64,000 nucleotides of DNA from Gigantopelta aegis (GCF_016097555.1 NC_054703.1:10959957-11023956), one strand, 5' to 3'. Counted from the first letter of the stretch, positions 31,946 through 42,893 are shown. Translations and numbers: made by a program. Notes: generated by a model from the letters alone, not told the origin.

Positions 31946-32323
31946 ACCGGCCTCGGTGGCGTCGTGGTTAGGCCATCGGTCTACAGGCTGGTAGGTACTG
32001 GGCTCGGATCCCAGTCGAGGCATGGAATTTTTAATCCAGATACCGACTCCAAACCCTGAGTGAGTGCTCCGCAAGGCTCAATGGGTATGTGTAAACCACT
32101 TGCACCGACCAGTGATCCATAACTGGTTCAACAAAGGCCATGGTTTGTGCTATCCTGCCTGTGGGAAGCGCAAACAAAAGATGCCTTGCTGCTAATCGGA
32201 AAGAGTAGCCCATGTAGTGGCGACAGCGGGTTTCCTCTCAAAATCTATGTGGTCTGACGCCATATAACCGAAAATAAAATGTGTTGAGTGCGTCGTTAAA
32301 TAAAACATTTTGTTCTTTCTTTC
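31946..32323 (+). mobile_element. SINE type Ib
   Basis: Full-length head, body and tail (CGGCCTCGGTGGCGTCGTGG to GCGTCGTTAAATAAAACATT). Relic unit D' runs on through this point without it (~57125), so the insertion is specific to this copy. Confidence 0.85.
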
Positions 32324-32824
32324 ATAAACTCTATTATGCGCTATAACTTACCAACTATAGCACATATAATAATAACATTAATATCAATTATAGCAGCAAT
32401 TCTGCTGGAAATATACACCTAAACATTAAACGACAAAATGTAACTTATCATGTGTAATAATAAAATATTATAAAACAGATGTAGGTTTGTAAAGAGGTAC
32501 TAATGAGGTTTCGTCACAATACCATATAAATTCACGTAATGAGAAGATAAATCGAGCGAAACAAAATTGCCGTCTTTGAACTAATCTCCGAAGAGTGATG
32601 GGAAGGGAAATCGATAGCTCACCTTTATTGACGAGGCCTGTTATTGTTAAACATCTCTGGTACTCGTCATCATTCTGTAGGAAAACGCCAAAGTCAAACC
32701 AAGTCCACTGAAGTGAGAGTACAGAAGCTATGCATCAGCACAGCGTGGAAACCGAGCACCAAGCTCTATGATCATTCTATTCTATTAAATGCATTTCAAC
32801 ATTTTCGTGTTAATATCCAATTAG
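32324..32824. other. No recognisable feature
   Basis: AT-rich sequence with no repeat shared elsewhere in the window and no ORF of interest. Confidence 0.5.
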
Positions 32825-32995
32825 AGTTCTAGCATGGAGTCCTTAGCACACACCTCAGCTATCTGAGTTGTCTATCCAGGATAGTGGGTTAATGGTTAGA
32901 GGCTTCCCACATATACAATGAGTCAATGAACCTTACTCTGGGTGGGAGCCGGTACCAGAATGCGAACCTAGTACCTAGCAGACTTGACCGATAGA
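32825..32995 (-). mobile_element. SINE type II, truncated, reverse
   Basis: It runs from the internal hairpin region (CTCAGCTATCTGAGTTGTC, CCAGGATAGTGGG) to the head (GGGAGCCGGTACCAG, GCGAACCTAGTACC) and ends exactly where satellite S4 begins. Confidence 0.7.
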
Positions 32996-35900
32996 CGCCG
33001 AGTATAACTGATAGAGATGGAGTCCGAATATAACTGATAGAGATGGAGGGCGAATATAACTGATAGAGATGGAGGCCAAGTATAACTGATTGAGATGGAG
33101 GCCGAGTATAACTGATAGAGATGGAGGCCGAATATAACTGACAGAGATGGAGGCCGAGTATAACTGATAGAGATGGAGGCCGAGTATAACTGATAGAGAT
33201 GGAGGCCGAGTATAGCTGATAGAGATGGTAGCAGAGTATAACTGACAGAGATGGAGGCCGAGTATAACTGACAGAGATGGAGGCCGAGTATAACTGATAG
33301 AGATGGAGGCCGAGTATAACTGATAGAGATGGAGGCCGAGTATAACTGATAGAGATGGAGGCCGAGTATAACTGATAGAGATGGAGGCCGAGTATAACTG
33401 ATAGAGATGGAGGCCGAGTATAACTGATAGAGATGGAGGCCGAGTATAACTGATAGAGATGGAGGCCGAGTATAACTGATAGAGATGGATGGAGGCCGAG
33501 TATAACTGATAGAGATGGAGGCCGAGTATAACTGATAGAGATGGAGGCCGAGTATAACTGATAGAGATGGAGGCCGAGTATAACTGATAGAGATGGAGGC
33601 CGAGTATAACTGATAGAGATGCCGAGTATAACTGATAGAGATGGAGGCCGAGTATAATGGAGGCCGTAAGAGATGGAGGCCGAGTATAACTGATAGAGAT
33701 GGAGGGCGAGTATAACTGATAGAGATGGAGGCCGAGTATAAGAGTATAACTGATAGAGATGGAGGCCGAGTATAACTGATAGAGATGGAGGCCGAGTATA
33801 ACTGATAGAGATGGAGGCCGAGTATAACTATAACTGATAGAGATGGAGGCCGAGTATAACTGATAGAGATGGAGGGCGAGTATAACTGATAGAGATGGAG
33901 GGCGAGTATAACTGATAGAGATGGAGGCCGAGTATAACTGATAGAGATGGAGGCCGAGTATAACTGATAGAGATGGAGGGCGAGTATAACGAGTATAACT
34001 AATAGAGATGGAGGAGATGGAGGACGAGTGTAACTGATAGAGATGGAGGCCGAGTATAACTGATAGAGATGGTGGCCGAGAATAACTGATAGATATAGAG
34101 GCCGAGTATAACTGATAGAGATGGAGGGCGAGCATAACTGATAGAGATGGAGGGCGAGTATAACTGATAGAGATGGAGAGTATAACTGATAGAGATGGAG
34201 GCCGAGTATAACTGATAGAGATAGAGATGGATGGAAGGCGAGTATAACTGATAGAGATGGAGGCCGAGTATAACTGATAGAGATGGAGGGCGAGTATAAC
34301 TGAGATGGAGGCCGAGTATAACTAGAGATGGAGGGCGAGTATAACTGATAGAGATGGAGGCCGAGTATAACTGATAGAGATGGAGGCCGAGTATAACTGA
34401 TAGAGATGGAGGCCGAGTATAACTGATAGAGATGGAGGCCGAGTATAACTGATAGAGATGGAGGGCGAGTATAACTGATAGAGATGGAGGCCGAGTATAA
34501 CTGATAGAGATGGAGGCCGAGTATAACTGATAGAGATGGAGGCCGAGTATAACTGATAGAGATGGAGGCCGAGATGGAGGACGAGTGTAACTGATAGAGA
34601 TGGAGGAGGCCGAGTATAACTGATAGAGATGGAGGCCGAGTATAACTGATAGAGATGGAGGCCGAGTATAACTGATAGAGATGGAGGCCGAGTATAACTG
34701 ATAGAGATGGAGGCCGAGTATAACTGATAGAGATGGAGGCCGAGTATAACTGATAGAGATGGAGGCCGAGTATAACTGATAGAGATGGAGGCCGAGTATA
34801 ACTGATAGAGATGGAGGGCGAGTATAACTGATAGAGATGGAGGCCGAGTATAACTGATAGAGATGGAGGCCGAGTATAACTGATAGAGATGGAGGCCGAG
34901 TATAACTGATAGAGATGGAGGCCGAGTATAACTGATAGAGATGGAGGCCGAGTATAACTGATAGAGATGGAGGCCGAGTATAACTGATAGAGATGGAGGG
35001 CGAGTATAACTGATAGAGATGGAGGCCGAGTATAACTGATAGAGATGGAGGCCGAGTATAACTGATAGAGATGGAGGCCGAGTATAACTGATAGAGATGG
35101 AGGGCGAGTATAACTGATAGAGATGGAGGCCGAGTATAACTGATAGAGATGGAGGCCGAGTATAACTGATAGAGATGGAGGCCGAGTATAACTGATAGAG
35201 ATGGAGGGCGAGTATAACTGATAGAGATGGAGGCCGAGTATAACTGATAGAGATGGAGGCCGAGTATAACTGATAGAGATGGAGGCCGAGTATAACTGAT
35301 AGAGATGGAGGGCGAGTATAACTGATAGAGATGGAGGCCGAGTATAACTGATAGAGACAGAGGGCTAGTATAACTGATAGAGATGGAGGCCGAGTATAAC
35401 TGATAGAGATGGTGGCCGAGTATAACTGATAGAGATGGAGGCCGAGTATAACTGATAGAGATGGAGGCCGAGTATAACTGATAGAGATGGAGGCCGAGTA
35501 TAACTGATAGAGATGGAGGCCGAGTATAACTGATAGAGACAGAGGGCTGATATATATATAGAGTATATACTGATAGAGATGGAGGCCGAGTATAACTGAT
35601 AGAGATGGAGGCCGAGTATAACTGATAGAGATGGAGGCCGAGTATAACTGATAGAGATGGAGGCAGAGTATAACTGACAGATGGAGGCCGAGTATAACTG
35701 ATAGAGATGGACGAGAACTGATAGAGAGTATAACTGATAGAGATGGAGGCCGAGTATAACTGGAGGGCGAGTATAACTGATAGAGATGGAGGCCGAGTAT
35801 AACTGATAGAGATGATGGAGGGCGAGTATAACTGATAGAGATGGAGGCGAGTATAACTAACTGATATAGATGGAGGCCGAGTATAACTGATAGAGATGGA

Positions 35901-36510
35901 GGCCGAGTATAACTGATAGAGATGGAGGCCGAGTATAACTGATAGAGATGGTGGCCGAGTATAACTAATAGAGATGGAGGCCGAGTATAACTGATAGAGA
36001 TGGAGGCCGAGTATAACTGATAGAGATGGAGGGCGAGTATAACTGATAGAGATGGAGGGCGAGAGATGGATAGGATGGAGGCGAGTATAACTGATAGAAA
36101 TGGAGGGCAAGTATAACTGATAGAGATGGAGGGCGAGAATAACTCATAGAGACGGAGGTCGAGTATAACTGATAGAAATGGAGGCCGAGTATAACTGATA
36201 GAGATGGTGGCCGAGTATAACTGATAGAGATGGAGGCCGAGTATAACTGATAGAGATGGAGGCCGAGTATAACTGATAGAGGTAGCGGGTAAGTATAACT
36301 GATAGATATAGAGGGTAAGTATAGCTGATAGAGATAGAGGGCGAGTATAACTGATAGAGATGGATGGCGAGTATAACTGTTAAATATTGACGGCAAGTAT
36401 GACCGATAGCCATAAAGGGCGAGTACAACTGATAGAGATGGTGAGCGAGAATGACCGATATAGATAGAGGGCGAGTATAACTGATAGGGATGAAGGGCGA
36501 GTATAATGTA
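32996..36510. repeat. Satellite S4, 26-bp unit, ~135 copies
   Basis: A very homogeneous array of GAGTATAACTGATAGAGATG plus GAGGCC. A minority type has GAGGGC, recurring every few units. Local deletions, fusions and a small AT interruption (35550-35570) occur. Read on the minus strand the unit contains no TAA, TAG or TGA in any frame; this produces the long 386- and 703-residue ORFs, which I do not regard as proteins. Confidence 0.97.
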
Positions 36511-36779
36511 TCAGGTTTTCTCTACGACTACGAGTGAAAACATTACTAAATGATTGACATCTAATAGCCACTGATCAATAAACCAATGTTTTCGTTTTGA
36601 AATGCTAAACATTGATTATTTTATGTTCTTTTAACAAACAAAAAATATAACCCCCCCCCCCCCACACACACACACACACACACAAAAAACACCAAAACAT
36701 GTGAAACCCGTGCATATTTATATTTTGTTCAAGATAGGTTTGTTAGTAGCTCGAATCACTTTTAGCCTTCCCCTTATAA

Positions 36780-36868
<89 letters not shown>

Positions 36869-36888
36869 CATACATACAAATACATACA
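36511..36888. repeat. C/(CA)n and (AT)n tracts
   Basis: A C run with (CA)n lies at 36650-36682, and (AT)n at about 36781-36864, grading into (CATA)n. Otherwise AT-rich sequence without a gene. Confidence 0.8.
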
Positions 36889-37200
36889 TACAGTGCCAGG
36901 TCTGCCCACTATTTTGTGCACGTAAGCGGGATTGACCGCGTAGATTGTAGGCCCCATGCATGTGGTTGAGTTAAAGAGCATCCTTTTTTATGGATGCCTC
37001 GATAGCTCAGAGCGCATCGTGGTTAGTCTCGCAATTTGCGGGCGATTCGATACCACAGGTTCGAGTCCCTGAAACGGCATGGGACAATTTGTGAAGCCAG
37101 AAAGGATTTAATTATCCCCTGTGCCAGTGCGTTAATATCTATGTATGTAAAAGTCAACCTCGACATACATACACTATATAGCTATTCATACATCAATGCA
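36889..37200 (+). repeat. ~315-bp tandem repeat copy 1 containing a tRNA-like sequence
   Basis: From CAGTGCCAGGTCTGCCCAC to AGTCAACCTCGACATACATA. The same ~315-bp segment is repeated at 37204-37490 with ~90% identity by eye. Each copy carries a tRNA-like stretch in its middle. Confidence 0.85.
36993..37081 (+). tRNA. tRNA-like sequence (pseudo-tRNA), copy 1
   Basis: It contains an A-box-like GATAGCTCAGAGCG and a perfect B-box GGTTCGAGTCC. The ends pair as ATGCC (36994-36998) with GGCAT (37076-37080). The distance of ~87 bases would need a long variable arm, and I cannot fold a clean anticodon stem or a good T stem. It is more likely a tRNA-derived retroposon head or a decayed tRNA than a working gene. 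Confidence 0.35.
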
Positions 37201-37203
37201 TAC

Positions 37204-37490
37204 TAGCCAGTGCCAGGTCTGCCCACTGTTTCATGCATGTAAGCGGGATCGACCGCGTAGATTCTAGGCCCAATGCATGTGGTTGAGTTAAAGAGCATCC
37301 TTTTTATGGATGCCTCGAAAGCTCAGAGCGCATCGTGGTTAGTCTCGCAATTTGCGGGCGATTCGGTGCCACAGGTTCGAGTCCCAACAACGGCATGGGA
37401 CAATTTGTGAGGCCAGAAAAGATTTAATTATCCCCTGATTATGTATGTAAAAGTCAACCTCGACATGTACATACAGTATATAGATATTCA
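37204..37490 (+). repeat. ~315-bp tandem repeat copy 2
   Basis: Second copy of the preceding segment, slightly shorter at its right end. It is followed by (CATA)n and (AT)n/(GT)n tracts to ~37570. Confidence 0.85.
37319..37397 (+). tRNA. tRNA-like sequence (pseudo-tRNA), copy 2
   Basis: The same A-box-like and B-box sequences and the same ATGCC/GGCAT end pairing as copy 1. Differences are mostly in the T-stem 3' side (CCCAACAACGG), which weakens that stem further. Confidence 0.3.
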
Positions 37491-37502
37491 TACATACATA
37501 CA

Positions 37503-37565
<63 letters not shown>

Positions 37566-37599
37566 ATGTATCAATAAGGGGAGAGCTGGAGGTGAATCG

Positions 37600-38035
37600 G
37601 GGTAGTTTGTTAGTAGTGTGAAATACGTATATTGTATTAAAACGTAACACCCAGAAAGCATTCCAAAACTTAAAGTGCAACAAGAAATAACCTCAACTGA
37701 CCGAATTTCAATAATCGAACCGAGATGTCACATCAATGAGGGTCCGAGCCCGAGTTCTATTTTGAGTATCAGACATTAAAGACTGTAGATTTGTTCGGGG
37801 CAAATTAGACAAAGCATGCAAGTGTACAAAGTAATTTACGTGAACCTCGCGATATTTTGGAGAATTGTAATTACTTTCTAAATAAAAAACTTAGAAAAGT
37901 CCATAAATCAAACGGTCCCGAAAAGGCTATTCCGAACCGTTGTTCGGACTAGGTAAATTTTAATGATATGCGGATTATGATGAATTTGTTATATTCGATT
38001 ATTTTCCTAATGTATAAATCGTGTTCTACACATTA
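37600..38035 (+). repeat. Core repeat copy CR-6
   Basis: Core repeat at the left edge of unit C. It has AACTGACCGAATTTCA, GGTCCGAGCCCGAGTTCTAT, GTAATTTACGTGAACCTCGC, the perfect TCCGAAC-CGTT-GTTCGGA inverted repeat (~37930-37948) and TGTATAAATCGTGTTCTA. It corresponds in position to CR-1 at the left of unit A. Confidence 0.75.
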
Positions 38036-38275
38036 ATTTGGCGGTGTGGTGGTTAAGCCTGTACTGAGTTCACATCCCGATACCGGCTCCCACCCAGAGC
38101 GAATTTGATGACTCGATGGGAAACACCACTACACCAACTTCTCAATTACTACCCATTAAAAAGTTACCACTAACTCCCTTCCCTTATAGACAGTGCACAT
38201 AGCTGAGTTATGTGCCTAGGACAGTGTGTTTGAACCTTAACTGGATATACGCTTTAAAATAAGAATACATTGATC
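38036..38275 (+). mobile_element. SINE type II, diverged
   Basis: It runs from GGCGGTGTGGTGGTTAAGCC through CCGATACCGGCTCCCACC to TTGAACCTTAACTGGATATA. The type II hairpin (CAGTGCACATAGC...CCTAGGACAGTG) is recognisable but worn. Confidence 0.7.
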
Positions 38276-38475
38276 AATAAGGTATGGGATTTTTTTTTTT
38301 TTTTAATTTGCGCATTATTTCGCTTTTAAACAAAACAATAAACTAATATAATTGGTGGTCTCTAGATCTAAATCTGTTTGTAATGATATCTCAAATCAAC
38401 TCATGGCCAAACGTTTTGGTGCGTATTAATTGTTGCTTGATGCAGATTACTGGGGGGCGTGTGGACTGGTGGTTT

Positions 38476-38601
38476 GATGTGGAGGCCGTAGGGACTGACG
38501 CGGGATGGCAGGTGGTTGATGTGGAGGCCGTGGGGATTGACGCGGGATGGCAGCTGGTTGATGTGGAGGCCGTGGGGACTAACGCGGGATGGCAGCTGGT
38601 T
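38476..38601 (+). repeat. 42-bp minisatellite, three copies
   Basis: Three direct copies of a 42-bp unit (GATGTGGAGGCCGT, GACGCGGGATGGCAG). Because 42 is divisible by three, the plus strand encodes a repeated 14-residue peptide (VDVEAVGTDAGWQL) inside a 115-residue ORF. Unit D has no such repeat at this place (49180-49260), which speaks against a real gene. Confidence 0.9.
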
Positions 38602-38609
38602 GATGTTAA

Positions 38610-39216
38610 TAAAGGAGCCCATATTTCCGAATACGCTCGCAATAGAGGAAAATACGTAGAAGTCAATCGTAGACACAGCAGCAAGCACTTGACTATGAAC
38701 AGAGGACCCATTTTTCTACATTTTGTCTAGACATTCATATAAATAGCTTAAAATTGCACAGGAGCAAAAACTTGGGGGTAAATGGATTTGGTTGACACCC
38801 ATCCAAATGAGGCTAAAACATTTGTGGGAATTCAATATAGGTGTGTAGGAAAACATAAATGTAGACAAAATGAATGAATGAATGAATGAATGTTTAACGA
38901 CACCCCAGCACGAAAAATACATCGGATATTGGGTGACAAACTATGGTAATGCAAATAAATAAAGTGATGATCAACATCAACACAAAAACTGAAGACCCAA
39001 ACAAAAACAGTGTAAAGAACTGTGCAAAAACACAAATATCACAGAATTTTACGGATACTGAATTTTACTCAAAACTTCAATTTTGTCCTGTATTGGCCAT
39101 TCTCAAAGAGAATGTTACACCCCTGCACCACGGTGAGGTTACAGCACACGCAGGGGTAGACAAAATGTGTCAAGAAATTGGAACCTTTCATAGCCCATTT
39201 TTGATAAAACTGGATG

Positions 39217-39265
<49 letters not shown>

Positions 39266-40130
39266 TACCCGTAATTGTGCACAGAACGGTATTTTCGAGA
39301 TATCCCATACATATTTTGAGTACCAAACTACTTGACACAGTTGTACTAGATGAACTGCTGTATTAGACGTTCCGGTCACTTTGAACTTTAACCCAGGAAG
39401 GGCGGTACGTAGCTCAGTGTATTCATCACGAGTCTATAGTTGAGTTTTTCCCGTTATACCCAGTGCCCCACGATAGGTATATCAAAGGCCGTGGTATGTG
39501 CAGTTCTGTTTGTAGAAAAGTGCATATATATGATCTGCTGTGCTGAGAACAAATGTAGTGGGGGCGAGGTGGAGTGGGGGTGGGGGTCATATTTCCCACT
39601 AGATCTACCCCTATTCCAGACTGGCTCCAAAATGTGCTTTACAAAAAACAAAAGAAAACAAAACAACAAAAACCCAAACAATAATAACAACAACAACACA
39701 AATCAATAAAACCCCATCAAAATGAGCACCCGGACGAAACAATTATAAAGAAATTATGAAACGAGCAGCTTGTACAAAATGTTTTATTCAAGAGTTAACA
39801 ACGAAAAGCAAAATGATTTATCCATCACCTATAATGAGATGAACATGAAGTAAACAAAGCATTTTGAGAGTACTGCTAAAACAATGCACGTTTCCTACCA
39901 GGCCCCACACAATTTCTCTGCAGATCAAGGGTGATAACAAGCACCATATGGGACTTAGAGATTTCTGCTAAAACATTATCTTAAGTTGATGAGCACAACT
40001 TCATATGGATAATTTCGATTTCTGTCCGAGTCATAGCCCTTGAATAAATTTGCATGAACGACAAACTTTATGTGCTAAAAAAAAAAAAGAAAAAAAAAAA
40101 AGGAAAAGAAAAAAATAAGAAGAATAAAAA
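38610..40130. other. Unit C, 3' flank of the zinc-finger gene
   Basis: It aligns by eye with unit A 5880-6880 and unit D 49350-50230. It contains one diverged S1 monomer (~38662-38720), the R4 insertion, a 43-T run (39219-39261), a type III SINE-like stretch (39400-39570), the minus-strand AATAAA at 39783-39788 and one S7 monomer (39855-39950). Poly-A-rich sequence lies at 40077-40130. Confidence 0.65.
38873..39155 (-). mobile_element. Retroposon family R4, copy 2
   Basis: Reverse copy with the (GAAT)n tail at the left. A perfect 12-bp target duplication GTAGACAAAATG stands at 38861-38872 and 39156-39167. Units A (~6090) and D (~49565) show the site without the element, so it inserted in unit C after the duplication from A. 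Confidence 0.85.
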
Positions 40131-40250
40131 AGGTAAATCGTCATGAAACTCAAACAGTGGTATATAGCTGCACATGACAAAGTTATTAGAACATTTGAAA
40201 TCCATATTTTGAGGCATTGTAAAAAAACATATAGGGCCGAATTTACTAAG

Positions 40251-40650
40251 ACTGTTTATGCCTTACACGCGTTTAACTACACACATGTACAATGCTTAAA
40301 CACATGTTTATGCCTTACACGCGTGTAACTACACACATGTACAATGCTTAAACACATGTTTATGGCTTACACGCGTGTAACTACACATATTTAAAATGTT
40401 TAAACACTTGTTTATGCCTTACACGCGTGTAACTACACACATGCACAATGCTTAAACACCTGTTTATGCCTTACACGCGTGTAACTACACACATGTACAA
40501 TGCTTAAACACCTGTTTATGCCTTACACGCGTGTAACTACACACATGTACAATGCTTAAACACCTGTTTATGCCTTACACGCGTGTAACTACAAATATTT
40601 ACAATGTTTAAACACCTGTTTATGCCTTACACGCGTGTAACTACGTAAAT
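40251..40650. repeat. Satellite S5, 52-bp unit, ~8 copies
   Basis: Tandem 52-bp units containing TGTTTATGCC, TTACACGCGTGTAACTACAC and CAATGCTTAAACACC. Every good monomer carries the perfect 14-bp palindrome TTACACGCGTGTAA. Not seen elsewhere in the window. Confidence 0.95.
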
Positions 40651-40887
40651 TTATTTATTTATTTATTTATTCAACATCGACAATTTACAACATTATATTA
40701 CCAACGCCTCTCTATTTTGAACTCGGATCATTTGCCATCATCAAACTCAAAGCTGTCCTTTTTTAGAATTGTGTGACGCCCATTTACAAACCTGATTCTA
40801 GCTCAAAGAGAGTAACTTTTACCTACCCTAAGAATTTAAATTTATATTGTATCATTATTGTAAATTAATATATGAAATGTCTCCTCA

Positions 40888-41060
40888 TAATTTCACTGGT
40901 GTAGTGGTTATGTCATTGGACTTCAGGCTGGTAGGTACTGAGTTCGTTTCCCACCTGAGGCAATGGGGGATTGTTCATGCCAGTACCGGGTTCAACCCAG
41001 AGTGATTGCACCATTTGACTCAATGAGTAGGTGTAAGGCCACATGTACCGAGTTTCACCC
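40888..41060 (+). mobile_element. Degenerate tRNA-headed SINE
   Basis: The head is TGGTGTAGTGGTTATGTCA with GGTAGGTACTGAGTTCG, continuing GTACCGGGTTCAACCCAGAG and GAGTAGGTGTAAGGCCAC, a mixture of type Ib and type II features. The tail is lost. Confidence 0.55.
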
Positions 41061-41326
41061 ACTTCACGAGTGCGATTATGGGTTTGTCTCCCAAGTGTAT
41101 GCCCCACACGGGGGATGATTACCCGGCATGCAATGCAGGTTCCGTGTACCCCGGACTCGTGTGATACCTTGATAACTAACTGAGAGCAAGTGTGAAGCAC
41201 GGATCTGTCAAGTAGTCCCATATCGAAATGGAAATAATGTGGCTTCATCATTCATATCATCATCCATGTTTGTAATGTCAAAAAAATTCCCCCAAACTAA
41301 CAACTTTGTATTTGTTAAACGCTTGT

Positions 41327-41398
41327 GGAATGAATGAATGAATGAACGACACCCCAGCACAAAAATACACATCGGATATTGGGAATCACAAAATGTGT
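41327..41398 (-). mobile_element. Retroposon family R4, fragment
   Basis: (GAAT)n followed by AACGACACCCCAGCAC and CATCGGATATTGGG, the 3' end of R4 in reverse; the rest is missing. Confidence 0.6.
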
Positions 41399-41469
41399 GT
41401 GGCGTTTAAAAAAAAAAAAAAAAAAAAACAACTATCTAATTTAGAGGAGAAATTTAAGTTATGTTCGTC

Positions 41470-41957
41470 ACGTCTAGGTCTGTTGAAAGGTTTAACACCA
41501 ATGTGAATCAATATATGACGTTTCAAATGCGATTTTATTTAGAAATAATTTTCACAAACCTCACATTTGAAAGACTTGGTACCAGTGTGAACGAATATAT
41601 GATGTTTCAAGTGTGGCCTCTGTTAGACATACTTTTCAAATACGTCACAACTAAACGACTTAACATCAATGTGAACTAGCGTATGTTGTTGCAAGTGGCA
41701 ACTTAGTTTGAAACGTTCTGCACAAATCTCACATTTGAAACATTTGACATCAGTGTGAATCCACATATTCTGTTTCATGTGGGACTTCTGTGAGAAACGC
41801 TTTTTAACACACTCCACAACTAAACAGGTTAACACACCAGTCTTTGTTCTGACAGAAAACAACTTCACACAACCCACAACTAAAAGGCTTCACACCAGTA
41901 TGAACTGGTATAAGTCCGTTCAAGAAGAAGTTCCAAGACAAGCATTATGCACATGCC
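41470..41957 (-). pseudogene. Decayed C-terminal fingers of ZNF-C
   Basis: Directly beyond the ZNF-C stop codon, zinc-finger codons continue for about 490 bp, but in shifting frames. Recognisable pieces include KRFSQKSHMKQN, CFKCEICAERFKLSCHLQQH and SFKCEVCENYF. The first break is a small deletion in the codons after TGVKPFT; at least three further frame changes or stops follow. The matching part of ZNF-B and ZNF-D is intact, so ZNF-C once had about six more fingers. Confidence 0.75.
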
Positions 41958-42893
41958 TCACGTAAAAGGCTTAACGCCAGTGTGAATCAACAAATGTCTT
42001 TTCAAGGAAGAATTTAGTGAGAAACGTTTTGCACACATCTCACACTTAAAGGGCTTAACACCAGTGTGAATCAACATATGTCTTTTCAAGAGCGAATTTT
42101 GTGAGAAGCATTTTACACACACATCACATTTAAAATCCTTCACGCCAGTGTGAACCAACATATGTGTTTTCAAGTGAGAATTTTGTGAGAAAGATTTTTC
42201 ACATACCTCACATTTAAAAACCTTCACGCCAGTGTGAACCAACATATGCCTTTTTAAGATGGAATCGCAAGGGCAACATTTTGCACAAACCTCACATTTC
42301 AAATGTTTGACACCAGTATAAATCAACATATGCCGTTTTAATTGATAATTTTGTGAGAAACATTTTGCACATACTTCACATTTAAAAGACGTAACTCTGT
42401 TGTGGATCAGCAAATGATTTTTCAAGGAAGAATTCTGTGAGAAACATTTTGAACATATCTCACAATTAAAAGACTTAAGACCAGTGTGAACCAACATATG
42501 TCGTTTTAAACCAGAACTGTTATAGAAACATTTTGCACATACCTCACAATTAAAAGACTTAACACCAGTGTGAACCAACATATGTTGCTTTAACCCAGAA
42601 CTGTTATAGAAATATTTTCCACAGTCTGCACATTTGAAAGACCTAACACTAGTGTGAATGGACATATGGTATTTCAAAGAAATATTATGATGAAAACACT
42701 TTCTGCACACCTCACACTGATATGGTTTTTCATCAGTGTGGATTCTCATATGCTGCTTAATGTGACACTTGTAAGAGAAACACTTTAAGCACATCCCACA
42801 TTGGAAAGGTTTCTCAGAAGAATGATCAGGGTTGTTTTCACAATGTTTTGACGAGACCTCGCGTTCGACACATCTATCAACACTGTTTGACAT
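41958..42893 (-). CDS. C2H2 zinc-finger protein ZNF-C (10 fingers)
   Basis: A 311-residue protein from the ATG of MSNSVDRCVE; the frame is open a little further upstream without an ATG. Leader 1-29, then ten fingers in the 28-residue register (finger 1 at 30, finger 10 ending at 304), then TGVKPFT and TGA. Nine fingers keep all four ligands. Finger 6 (FKCEVCAKCFSQNYQLKRH) ends MLIY instead of MLIH, so its last zinc ligand is Tyr. Finger 7 (AKCCPCDSILKRH) has extra Cys and lacks the core Phe. These changes and the decayed downstream fingers suggest relaxed selection. It is expected to bind DNA if expressed. Closest to ZNF-A in the leader and finger 1-2 region. Confidence 0.65.
   Translation of the reverse strand: MSNSVDRCVEREVSSKHCENNPDHSSEKPFQCGMCLKCFSYKCHIKQHMRIHTDEKPYQCEVCRKCFHHNISLKYHMSIHTSVRSFKCADCGKYFYNSSGLKQHMLVHTGVKSFNCEVCAKCFYNSSGLKRHMLVHTGLKSFNCEICSKCFSQNSSLKNHLLIHNRVTSFKCEVCAKCFSQNYQLKRHMLIYTGVKHLKCEVCAKCCPCDSILKRHMLVHTGVKVFKCEVCEKSFSQNSHLKTHMLVHTGVKDFKCDVCVKCFSQNSLLKRHMLIHTGVKPFKCEMCAKRFSLNSSLKRHLLIHTGVKPFT

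Noticed and set aside
32975-36396. Minus-strand ORFs of 386 and 703 residues rich in LYQLYS/SISISYTRPP
   Set aside because: They are translations of satellite S4, whose 26-bp unit has no stop triplet in any minus frame; the frame drifts through indels without closing. No start context, no domain.
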